From contig DASRVB010000067.1 in NCBI GenBank assembly GCA_035687725.1, forward strand, positions 1 to 6,312: DNA of 6,312 nucleotides, read 5' to 3'. The stretch comes from JAICNR01 sp035687725. GTDB lineage: Bacteria > Gemmatimonadota > Gemmatimonadetes > JACCXV01 > JAHWKZ01. The notes beneath the pieces were generated by a model. It made no database searches. It had not been told where the DNA came from and was given only the letters and a program-made list of their open reading frames with translations. Positions 1 to 5,587 of the stretch are shown here, piece by piece. Every line of letters begins with the position of its first letter. Position 1 is the first letter of the stretch. The translations under genes were made by a program, and so were the position numbers.

Positions 1-2
1 GC

Positions 3-71
3 GAGGAGGTCGCCGCGCGGATCGCCGCGCTCGAGGCCGAGGTCGCCGAGCTCCGCTCCGCCACGCCCTGA
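3..71 (+). CDS. C-terminal tail of a protein ending in a coiled coil (possibly YceH/DUF480-like)
   Basis: Only the last 22 codons are present, ending at TGA 69-71; the 5' part lies outside the window. The tail reads EEVAARIAALEAEVAELRS followed by ATP. It has a heptad-like spacing of A/L/I/V residues with Glu/Arg between them, so it should be a short amphipathic helix or coiled coil. It resembles the C-terminal helix of YceH (DUF480/UPF0502) proteins, which from memory end in a similar ARVxALExEVAELK pattern. Many unrelated proteins end in comparable helices, so the frame is well supported but the family is a weak guess. No terminator-like hairpin with a T tract follows. Confidence 0.6.
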   Translation, partial: EEVAARIAALEAEVAELRSATP

Positions 72-189
72 AGGCCACGCCAGCTCATCCTCGAGCCCCT
101 ATGTAGGAGATCGGACGGACCCCGAGGGATCCTCTCCGGTAGGATGGATTAGAGGGTATTCGATAGGAGAAATCCGTCTCGGGGGGGGA
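72..189. other. Intergenic gap before the BON gene
   Basis: A 118-bp gap. It contains short self-complementary stretches (CCTATGTAGG at 98-107 and GAGG/CCTC at 124-134) but no stem strong enough to call a terminator. TATTCG at 157-162 could be a -10 element, but no fitting -35 is seen 15-18 bp upstream. It ends in a run of eight G (181-188). Confidence 0.3.
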
Positions 190-978
190 ATGATGAGCAT
201 CCGAACGAGCTGGCTGGGCGGGCTGGGACTGGGCGCAGCCCTCATGTACCTGCTGGACCCGGAGCGCGGCCGCAGGCGTAGGGCCATGGTCCGCGACCGC
301 GTCGCTTCCCGGGCCTGCGATACCGAAGTCTTTCTCAAGAAGTCGAAGCGGGATCTCGCGAACCGGACTCGAGGCTTCGCGGCAGAGGCCCGGAGCCGAT
401 TCGTTCGCGAGGGGCCGGTCGAGGACGACGTCCTCGCCGAGCGCGTCCGCTCCAAGATGGGGCGATTCGTGTCGCACCCCGGCGCGATCGAGGTTACGGC
501 GAACGAGGGCTGGATCCGCCTCGAGGGGCAAGTCCTGGCCGACGAGGTCGACCATCTCGTCTCCGCCGTCCGGTCCGTTCGCGGCGTAGAGGGCGTCGAC
601 AACAAGCTCGAAATCCACTGGGATTCCGGCGCGGTGCCGGGGCTCCAGGGAGGCGCGGAGCGTACCGGGGAACGGGCGGAGTTCCGGCAGCAGAACTGGT
701 CGCCGGCGGCCCGCCTCGCGGCCGGGAGCGCCGGCAGCGCGCTCGTCCTTCTGGGCCTCAAGCGTCGCGGCCCGCTCGGGGTGGCCGCGAGCGCGATCGG
801 GACCGGGATCCTGGCGCGAAGCGTCACGAACAAGTCCGCGCGACGGCTCGCCGGCATCGGGAACGGACACGGACCCGAAGAGTACCGAAGCTCGATCTCG
901 TTCGATGCGCCGCCGGGCGATTTCGTGGAGAACCCGGGAGACGCTCCGTTCGGAGAGAGCCCGGAGCCCACCGTCTAG
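190..978 (+). CDS. Membrane-anchored BON-domain protein, apparently truncated before an SRPBCC domain
   Basis: A 262-aa protein. Residues 8-22 form one hydrophobic segment, followed by DPERGRRRRAMVRD, the basic stretch common after the N-terminal anchor in BON/YtxH-type envelope proteins. Residues about 78-143 are a BON domain (VEDDVLAERVRSKMG, then GWIRLEGQV and VRGVEGVDNKL), a fold thought to bind lipid or peptidoglycan at the envelope. Residues about 172-212 contain two short hydrophobic helices separated by KRRGP, as in the DUF2892-like pair of related proteins. Those relatives usually continue into an SRPBCC (polyketide cyclase/dehydrase-like) domain opening with an IxIDAPxxxVF motif. 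Here SSISFDAPPGDFVENPG looks like that opening, but the frame stops 18 residues after DFVENPGD begins. Start: ATG 190 or the adjacent ATG 193; only a G-run (181-188) and a distant AGGAGA (165-170) precede it, so the start is uncertain by one codon. Molecular role unknown; envelope stress or integrity is a guess from the BON family. Confidence 0.85.
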   Translation: MMSIRTSWLGGLGLGAALMYLLDPERGRRRRAMVRDRVASRACDTEVFLKKSKRDLANRTRGFAAEARSRFVREGPVEDDVLAERVRSKMGRFVSHPGAIEVTANEGWIRLEGQVLADEVDHLVSAVRSVRGVEGVDNKLEIHWDSGAVPGLQGGAERTGERAEFRQQNWSPAARLAAGSAGSALVLLGLKRRGPLGVAASAIGTGILARSVTNKSARRLAGIGNGHGPEEYRSSISFDAPPGDFVENPGDAPFGESPEPTV

Positions 979-1014
979 CATACCGCCGACGAGCGACTCC
1001 GGGTGGCCGGGAAC

Positions 1015-1062
1015 GCTGGCGGACCGCCGACCGACGGGATACCGTTTCGTCGGTCTGCCAGC
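1015..1062 (+). other. Strong imperfect hairpin between the BON gene and the propeller gene
   Basis: GCTGGCGGACC (1015-1025) pairs with GGTCTGCCAGC (1052-1062) over 11 bp with one G.U pair. Inside, GAC (1029-1031) can pair with GTC (1049-1051), and ACGG (1034-1037) with CCGT (1042-1045) around a GATA tetraloop. An alternative inner stem pairs ACCGACG (1030-1036) with CGTCGGT (1048-1054). No T tract follows, so it is not a classical rho-independent terminator. It could be a GC-rich terminator of the BON gene or a structured 5' leader of the next gene, whose SD lies 20 nt further on. The pairing is read directly from the sequence; the function is inference. Confidence 0.4.
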
Positions 1063-1094
1063 CCCGTCCCCTGCGTGCTCCCGGAGGTCGATCC

Positions 1095-2999
1095 ATGAAG
1101 CGCTTGTCCGTCTCCGTCTCCCTCGTCCTCGTGGCGGCGACTCCCACGCTTGCGCAGGAGGTCGAAACCCCCGCCGTCTCCCGCATCGAGATCACGCCGG
1201 CGAGCGTCGACGTGGCGATCGGCGACACCGTCCGGCTCTCCGCCGTCGCCTACGATGCCGCGGGGAACCGGGTGGAGGCTCCGATCCAGTGGCTGACGTC
1301 CTACGAGGTCGGGCGGATCGACTCGTCCGGCGCCTTCGTCGGCCTGGCGATCGGCGAGCGCGTGATCATCGCGAACGCCGGGAACGCCAGCGCTACGGTG
1401 CCGGTATCGGTGCGGCCGCTTCCGCCGGCGGAGATCGAGCTCGGGCTGGCCGCGACGACCCTGGCCGCGACGTCCTGGCTCCCACTCGAGGCGCACGCCT
1501 TCGACGCCGGTGGAAGGCGCGCGTTCACGGCGGACATCCGGTGGACCTCGAGCGATCCCTCGGTGGCCGAGGTGGTCGGGGGCTATCTCGCGGCGCGCGC
1601 GCCGGGCACGACGACGCTGACCACGCGCGCGGGGGAGGCGACGGCCACCGCGGAGATCACCGTCACGGCCGCGCCCTCGGGTGAGCTCGCGCTCGACGCG
1701 CCGGGCGGCGCGATCCGCGCGGGAGACGTCCATCGCCTGGAGCCCACGCTCGACGGCCGCCCGCTTCCCGCGGGCGCCTTCCCGCGCTACGGCGTCGCCG
1801 GTCCCGCGGGCCGCGTGTTCGCCGACGGGGCGTTCGTGGCGGAGGAGCCAGGTGACTACCTCGTCACAGCCGAGCTCGGCGGAGCGAGCGCGGAGGTCGC
1901 GATCCACGTCGAGACGCGCGAGCACGATATGGAGTTCGAGCTGGTCGGCCACGGCGGGGTCGCCACCGCGCACACGGCGGACCTGTGGGTCTGGGGCGAG
2001 GTCGCGTACCTCGGGACCTTCATGGACGACAAGCTCCGGGTCTTCGACATCTCCGATCCCGCCAATCCGGTCCTGACGGATTCGATCCAGGTCGACGCGC
2101 GCCGCATCAACGACGTCACGGCGAATCCCGAGGAAGGATTCGCGATCATGACCCGCGAGGGCGCATCCAATCGCGTGAACGGCATCGTGGTCCTCGACAT
2201 CAGCGATCCGCTCCACCCCACGATCGCGAGCGAGTACACCGAGACCGTGCCAGGCGGGGTCCACACCACCTGGATCGTCGGCGAGCTCGTCTACCTGACC
2301 CATAACGGCACCGGCGACATGCGGATCATCGACGTCTCCGACCGCGCCAACCCGCGGGAGGTCGGCCGCTGGGGGATCGACAACCCCAACCGGGTGCTCC
2401 ACGACATCTTCGTCAAGGACGGGGTCGCGTACCTCTCGTACTGGGACGACGGATTGGTGATCCTCGATCTGGGAGGCGCGGGCAAGGGCGGGACGCCGAC
2501 CGAGCCGGTCTTCGTCTCGCGCATCTATTACCCCGAGGGGAACACGCACACCGCGTGGCGCTGGAAGGACTACGTCTTCGTGGGCGACGAGATCTTCCCC
2601 GAGGACTGGGACATGGACCGCCCGATCGCCGCACGCGGCTACATCCACGTCATCGACGTCAGCGACATCGAAAACCCCGTCGAGGTCGCCAGGTACGAGG
2701 TGCCCGAAGCCGGGGCCCACAACATCTGGATCGAAGACGACGACGAGACGCTGTACCTAGCCTACTACCAGGCGGGACTCAGGGCGCTCGACGTCTCCGG
2801 GGAGCTCCGCGGCGACCTCTACGCCCAGGGACGCGAGATCGATCGCTTCGACACGTCGGCGAGCGAGGGCGTCGCGCTCCCCAACGTCCCGTTCGCGGCC
2901 ACCGTCATGGTCAAGGACGGCGAGATCTACACCGTCGACTTGAACTCAGGGCTCTGGATCCACCGAATGGTCCCGACGGGCGACCGCCCGATCTCGTAG
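1095..2999 (+). CDS. Secreted Ig-like (Big_2-type) plus LVIVD-repeat beta-propeller protein
   Basis: A 634-aa exported protein. Residues 1-20 form a signal peptide (MKRLSV, hydrophobic core, TLA|QE). Three Ig-like modules follow: about 27-107, which opens RIEITPASVDVAIGDTVRL in Big_2 style; about 112-192, with WTSSDPSVAEV and APGTTTLTTRAGEATATAEITV; and a degenerate third, about 197-273. From about 290 to 625 there are seven LVIVD-type blades, with signatures KLRVFDISDPANPV, IVVLDISDPLHPT, MRIIDVSDRANPR, LVILDLG, IHVIDVSDIENPV, LRALDVSGEL and GLWIHRM. Seven blades suggest a closed propeller. Several blades begin with a His: H293, H390, H436, H485 and H542. LVIVD proteins are usually extracellular or surface proteins of unknown biochemical function, so a binding role is inference. 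The start is well set: GGAGG at 1083-1087 lies 7 nt before the ATG. No C-terminal anchor or sorting domain is seen. It looks monocistronic, with a convergent tRNA gene downstream. Confidence 0.9.
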   Translation: MKRLSVSVSLVLVAATPTLAQEVETPAVSRIEITPASVDVAIGDTVRLSAVAYDAAGNRVEAPIQWLTSYEVGRIDSSGAFVGLAIGERVIIANAGNASATVPVSVRPLPPAEIELGLAATTLAATSWLPLEAHAFDAGGRRAFTADIRWTSSDPSVAEVVGGYLAARAPGTTTLTTRAGEATATAEITVTAAPSGELALDAPGGAIRAGDVHRLEPTLDGRPLPAGAFPRYGVAGPAGRVFADGAFVAEEPGDYLVTAELGGASAEVAIHVETREHDMEFELVGHGGVATAHTADLWVWGEVAYLGTFMDDKLRVFDISDPANPVLTDSIQVDARRINDVTANPEEGFAIMTREGASNRVNGIVVLDISDPLHPTIASEYTETVPGGVHTTWIVGELVYLTHNGTGDMRIIDVSDRANPREVGRWGIDNPNRVLHDIFVKDGVAYLSYWDDGLVILDLGGAGKGGTPTEPVFVSRIYYPEGNTHTAWRWKDYVFVGDEIFPEDWDMDRPIAARGYIHVIDVSDIENPVEVARYEVPEAGAHNIWIEDDDETLYLAYYQAGLRALDVSGELRGDLYAQGREIDRFDTSASEGVALPNVPFAATVMVKDGEIYTVDLNSGLWIHRMVPTGDRPIS

Positions 3000-3080
3000 A
3001 GCGGGTCTATCGCCGTGCGCTCGAGGAGTACCTCGCCCGGCAAGAGCCCAATCGGACTGATCTTCGCGGGTGTCGACATC

Positions 3081-3100
3081 GTCCTGGGGCGTTCCCGGAC
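3081..3100 (+). terminator. Possible terminator hairpin in the convergent gap
   Basis: GTCC, bulged T, GGG, loop GCGTT, then CCC and GGAC form a 7-bp GC-rich stem with one bulge. It sits in the 131-bp gap between the end of the propeller gene (+) and the 3' end of the tRNA gene (-), where a terminator is expected from either side. There is no T tract on either strand directly after the stem. A second, smaller hairpin (CGAGG/CCTCG, 3022-3035) lies closer to the propeller stop. The rest of the gap shows nothing else I can support. Confidence 0.25.
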
Positions 3101-3130
3101 TCCCTGAAAACCTCCCCTTTCGTTTCACCG

Positions 3131-3203
3131 CTGGGGAGGCAGGATTCGAACCTGCAACCACCGCGTTAACAGCGCGGCGCTCTGCCAGTTGAGCTACTCC
3201 CCA
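3131..3203 (-). tRNA. tRNA-Asn (anticodon GUU)
   Basis: On the minus strand the 73-nt sequence folds as a complete cloverleaf. The acceptor is TGGGGAG/CTCCCCA (7 bp), the D stem GCTC/GAGC with loop AACTGGCA, the anticodon stem CCGCG/CGCGG with loop CTGTTAA, the variable loop 5 nt (TGGTT), and the T stem GCAGG/CCTGC with loop TTCGAAT. The loop places GTT at positions 34-36, which decodes Asn codons AAC and AAU. The discriminator base is G, as usual for tRNA-Asn. CCA is not encoded: the bases after the discriminator are CGG, so a CCA-adding enzyme is needed. The 5' flank carries an array of tRNA-derived repeats (separate entry). Confidence 0.97.
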
Positions 3204-3277
3204 GCGGACGGTCGACTACTCGCGAGCGGACGATCGAGCTACTCCCGCCCGGATCTCGAGCTACTCCCGGAGCGACG
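3189..3277 (-). repeat. Tandem ~22-nt degenerate repeats derived from the tRNA-Asn 5' end
   Basis: Read on the plus strand, four units start near 3189, 3211, 3233 and 3255. The first overlaps the 5' end of the tRNA gene. The 11-mer GAGCTACTCCC (minus strand GGGAGTAGCTC, the tRNA acceptor/D-stem 5' portion) occurs exactly at 3191-3201, 3236-3246 and 3258-3268. A variant GACTACTCGCG lies at 3214-3224. The flank AGCGGACG is exact at 3203-3210 and 3225-3232, with the shorter AGCGACG at 3271-3277. Units 1 and 2 match at 16 of 22 positions without gaps; units 3 and 4 match at 14 of their first 15. The array lies just upstream (5') of the tRNA, so it would form the leader of the precursor if transcription starts further upstream. 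Confidence 0.75.
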
Positions 3278-3292
3278 GGCCAGTCCGCATCG

Positions 3293-3319
3293 GCTATACC
3301 CCGCTGATCAGCGCGGCAA
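3293..3319 (-). promoter_or_regulatory. Candidate promoter for tRNA-Asn
   Basis: On the minus strand a TTGCCG (-35-like, 3314-3319) and a TATAGC (-10-like, 3293-3298) are separated by 15 bp, slightly short. The -35 part overlaps the last codons and stop of the upstream lipoprotein gene. Initiation here would give a leader of about 80 nt that contains the whole repeat array, to be removed by RNase P. Weak match; the tRNA could also be read through from the lipoprotein gene. Confidence 0.3.
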
Positions 3320-3811
3320 CCGGCGATCGCATTCCACCACATCCCACCCCGGCGCCCCGCGCGCCAGCCGGCAGTCGTAGGCGCCGCGAAGCCCGGGCCG
3401 CTCCAGATACTCGGCCCACACGCGCGCCTGGTCCGTGCCGGTCCATTCGGGGAGGTCCACGAACAGCGCCAGCGCGGGCGCTTCCGACAACTCGTCGACC
3501 ACCCGGCGACCGGTCACGAAGTCGCGCGCCCATGCGCAGCGCGAGATCGGCTGCACGGGCGGCAGCGTGCCGCGGAGCGCCCGGATCAGCGCGAGCGGCG
3601 GCTCGGTTACGACGAGACCCGAGCCACTGCCCACGCAATACGCGGTCGCCGACGACCGGAGCGCGCTGTCGTTGTTCTGTATCAGCCAGCGGATCGTCGC
3701 CGCCTGGGCGGCGACCTCATCCGACGGGGGCGCCCCACCCTCCCCCTCGCCGCCGCTCGCGCAGGCGGCGACGATCAGCAGCACCAGCGCAGCCCGTCCC
3801 CAGCTTTCCAT
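3308..3811 (-). CDS. Small putative lipoprotein, unknown family, with four further cysteines
   Basis: A 167-aa protein. Residues 1-16 form a short lipoprotein signal peptide with a lipobox (IVAAC); Cys17 would be lipidated, followed by a flexible Gly/Glu/Ser stretch (ASGGEGEGGAPPSDE). After the anchor come C59 (ATAYCVGSG), C92 (PISRCAWAR), C147 (GAYDCRLAR) and C161 (DVVECDRRL). Even numbers and pairing order would allow C59-C92 and C147-C161 disulfides in the periplasm. The C-terminal part (WAEYLERPGLRGAYDCRLARG, a Gly-Trp turn, then a DVVEC strand) resembles a recurring ending in small uncharacterised exported proteins, but I cannot name a family. The start is supported by AGGAGG on the minus strand (3817-3822), 5 nt before the ATG. 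A TACGAT (-10-like, plus-strand 3850-3855) lies further upstream. Function unknown; coding status is supported by the signal, SD and independent strand context. Confidence 0.75.
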   Translation of the reverse strand: MESWGRAALVLLIVAACASGGEGEGGAPPSDEVAAQAATIRWLIQNNDSALRSSATAYCVGSGSGLVVTEPPLALIRALRGTLPPVQPISRCAWARDFVTGRRVVDELSEAPALALFVDLPEWTGTDQARVWAEYLERPGLRGAYDCRLARGAPGWDVVECDRRLPR

Positions 3812-3920
3812 TCTCCCCTCCTCGCCCTTCGGATCGGCGACCCTTCCTCATCGTACACCATCGATGCAGCGTGCGCTTCCGGGAACGGTTCACCCCGCCC
3901 GGAGTGCGTAGTGGAATTCG

Positions 3921-3949
3921 TGGACGCGGTCCGGCCGCCGGGCTATCGT
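3921..3949 (+). promoter_or_regulatory. Candidate promoter for a leaderless DUF2277 transcript
   Basis: TGGACG (3921-3926; 4 of 6 match to TTGACA) and TATCGT (3944-3949; 4 of 6 match to TATAAT) are separated by exactly 17 bp. The -10-like hexamer ends 6 nt before the ATG at 3956, the spacing expected if transcription begins at or beside the A of the start codon. No Shine-Dalgarno sequence lies upstream of that ATG, which agrees with leaderless initiation. The divergent gap 3812-3955 also carries the control region of the minus-strand lipoprotein gene. Confidence 0.5.
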
Positions 3950-3955
3950 TTCGCC

Positions 3956-4234
3956 ATGTGCAGGAACATCAAGGCCCTCTACAACTTCGATCCGCCCGTC
4001 ACCGACGAGGAGATCCAGGCCTCGGCGCTCCAGTACGTGCGAAAGGTCAGCGGATTCACGCGAGCTTCGAAGGCGAACCAGGCCGCGTTCGAACGCGCGG
4101 TCCTCGAAGTGAGCCGCGTAACGCGCGAGCTGGTGGACGCGCTGGAGACCAAGGCGCCCCCGCGCGACCGCGAGATCGAGGCGGCGCGCGCCCGCGCCCG
4201 CGGCCTCGCCCGCAGGGAGATCCGGACCGCCTGA
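3956..4234 (+). CDS. DUF2277 family protein
   Basis: A 92-aa soluble protein. It begins MCRNIKALYNFDPPVTDEEI and continues ALQYVRKVSGFTRASKANQ, AAFERAVLEVSRVTRELVDAL and KAPPRDREIEAARARARGLA. These blocks are the signature of DUF2277 (PF10041), recalled from memory: a small, all-helical family of unknown function starting almost invariably with MCRNI. Length matches the family (about 80-95 aa). I place the start at ATG 3956 rather than the in-frame GTG at 3911, because homologues begin at MCRNI and a promoter-like sequence sits inside the would-be extension. After removal of Met1 (expected before Cys) the mature protein would have an N-terminal cysteine. The C-terminal third is rich in Arg/Glu/Ala and likely helical. 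No SD is present. The gene stands alone, 81 bp before the transporter gene. Confidence 0.92.
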   Translation: MCRNIKALYNFDPPVTDEEIQASALQYVRKVSGFTRASKANQAAFERAVLEVSRVTRELVDALETKAPPRDREIEAARARARGLARREIRTA

Positions 4235-4241
4235 CGACGGC

Positions 4242-4269
4242 GTGACGTCGCGGGCGCGGAGCGTAGCTT
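4242..4269 (+). promoter_or_regulatory. Candidate promoter for the transporter-peptidase operon
   Basis: GTGACG (4242-4247) and TAGCTT (4264-4269) are 16 bp apart. They lie 46 nt before the GTG start at 4316, leaving room for a leader with the SD GGAGG at 4302-4306. The -10-like match is poor (3 of 6). A 5-bp hairpin (CGACG 4235-4239 with CGTCG 4246-4250) overlaps the upstream part and could instead be a weak terminator of the DUF2277 gene. Confidence 0.25.
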
Positions 4270-4315
4270 TCGCGGCCGATCGCGCGTCCTTCCCGTCTCG
4301 CGGAGGTTCGATCCC

Positions 4316-5587
4316 GTGCTCCCGGTCGCGCTCCGCTCCCTCCGGCACCGCAATTTCCGCCTCTTCGCCGCGGGGCAACTCGTCTCGATGACCGGCACGT
4401 GGATCCAGCTCGTGGCGCAGTCCTGGCTCGTCTACCGGCTGACCGGCCGCGCCACTCTGCTCGGCCTCGTGGGGTTCGCCGGAAACTTCCCCATCTTCCT
4501 CCTCGCGCCGATCGGCGGCGCGCTCGCCGACCGTTTCGAGCGCCGCAAGATCATCGTCGTCACCCAGGCGATCTCGATGGTGCTGGCGTTCGTGCTCGCG
4601 GCGCTGACGCTCGGCGGCATCGTTCGTGAATGGCACATCGTCGCGCTCGCGGCCGGGCTGGGGATAATCCACGCCTTCGACATCCCGGCCCGCCAGTCGT
4701 TCCTCGTCGAGATGGTCGGGCGCGAGGATCTCATCAACGCGATCGGGCTCAATTCCTCGCTCTTCAACGGAGCGCGCATGGCCGGCCCGGCCGTGGCCGG
4801 CCTGCTCGTCGCGTTGATCGGCGAGGGATGGTGCTTCCTCATCAACGCGCTCAGCTTCGCGGCCGTGCTCGTCGCTCTGCTCGCGATCCGCGTGCCGCCG
4901 TTCCAGGCGCCGGCGAAGTCCTCGACGCTCAGCAGGATACGGGAGGGGTTCGCCTTCTCGGCCCGCGAGCGGCCGGTGCGGGCGCTCCTCGTCATGCTCG
5001 CCATCCTCAGCCTGACGGGCATGCCGTACATCGTGCTGATGCCGGTGTTCGCCGAACGCGTTCTCTTCGGCGGGCCGGCCGCGTACGGCATCCTGATGAG
5101 CGCGGCGGGCATGGGCGCTCTGACCGGCGCGATCGTGCTGGCCTCCAAGCGCGACGTCCGGGGCCTCGGCGGCTGGGTCGCGCGGGCCGCGATCGGGTTC
5201 GGATCGCTGCTCGCCGTCTTCTCGCTCTCGCGCTCGATGTGGCTCTCGGTCCTGCTGCTGCTCCCGATCGGCTTCACGATGATGGTCCAGATCTCCTCGT
5301 CGAACACCCTCATCCAGACGATGGTCCCCGACGCGCTCCGCGGCCGCGTGATGTCCGTCTATTCCATGATGTTCATGGGAATGGCGCCCCTCGGAGCGCT
5401 CCTCGCCGGCTGGTCCGCGGATCGGATCGGTGCGCCGACGACCGTCCTGATCGGCGGCGCGGCGTGCGTGGCCGCGGCGGCGATCTTCCGCTGGAGCCTC
5501 CCGCGGCTTCGCGCCGACGCGCGGCGCCTCATCGTCGCGCAGCAGGCGGTGGGCGGCGAGCCTCCGGCGGGAGTCAGCGCCATCTGA
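4316..5587 (+). CDS. MFS transporter, MFS_3 (EntS-like) family
   Basis: A 423-aa inner-membrane protein with about 12 hydrophobic segments (roughly 13-36, 46-70, 79-101, 106-123, 150-170, 172-192, 222-245, 256-276, 288-306, 309-327, 346-366, 374-393). MFS motif A between helices 2 and 3 is clear: GGALADRFERRK at residues 67-78. Two blocks are typical of the MFS_3 branch (PF05977, which includes the enterobactin exporter EntS): FDIPARQSFLVEMVG at 121-135 with LNSSLFNGARMAGPAVAG to 162, and VPDALRGRVMSVYSM at 337-351. Members are usually proton-driven exporters of siderophores, drugs or other small molecules; the substrate here cannot be read from sequence. Start is GTG, with GGAGG at 4302-4306 and a 9-nt spacing; the N-terminus LRSLRHRNFRLF is the usual pre-TM1 motif, which supports it. 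The C-terminal tail from about 394 is cytoplasmic. Its stop overlaps the next start as TGATG, so the two genes are probably co-translated. Confidence 0.95.
   Translation: MLPVALRSLRHRNFRLFAAGQLVSMTGTWIQLVAQSWLVYRLTGRATLLGLVGFAGNFPIFLLAPIGGALADRFERRKIIVVTQAISMVLAFVLAALTLGGIVREWHIVALAAGLGIIHAFDIPARQSFLVEMVGREDLINAIGLNSSLFNGARMAGPAVAGLLVALIGEGWCFLINALSFAAVLVALLAIRVPPFQAPAKSSTLSRIREGFAFSARERPVRALLVMLAILSLTGMPYIVLMPVFAERVLFGGPAAYGILMSAAGMGALTGAIVLASKRDVRGLGGWVARAAIGFGSLLAVFSLSRSMWLSVLLLLPIGFTMMVQISSSNTLIQTMVPDALRGRVMSVYSMMFMGMAPLGALLAGWSADRIGAPTTVLIGGAACVAAAAIFRWSLPRLRADARRLIVAQQAVGGEPPAGVSAI

Noticed and set aside
975..2720. A 581-codon minus-strand open frame across the propeller gene
   Set aside because: It is antisense to a gene with a signal peptide, SD and clear domains. 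Its Arg/Asp/Val-rich low-complexity product is typical of the complement of GC-rich codons.
2555..3169. A plus-strand open frame ending LGRQDSNLQPPR, and a minus-strand one starting MVAGSNPASPA
   Set aside because: Both endings are translations of the tRNA T arm and acceptor region, a well-known source of false proteins in databases. The true feature is tRNA-Asn.
3189..3277. The 22-nt repeats as a small CRISPR array
   Set aside because: The units are contiguous with no unique spacers, degenerate, and derived from the tRNA end; no cas gene is nearby.
3131..3307. tRNA-Asn as an integration (att) site of a mobile element
   Set aside because: No integrase is present, the repeats copy the 5' rather than the 3' end of the tRNA, and flanking genes look chromosomal.
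3302..3313. Perfect 12-bp palindrome CGCTGATCAGCG at the lipoprotein stop codon
   Set aside because: It can form only a 4-bp stem with a GATC loop and overlaps coding sequence; too short to call an operator or terminator without a second copy.
3911..3955. GTG start giving the DUF2277 protein a 15-residue N-terminal extension
   Set aside because: Homologues begin at MCRNI, the extension overlaps a promoter-like sequence, and no SD precedes the GTG.
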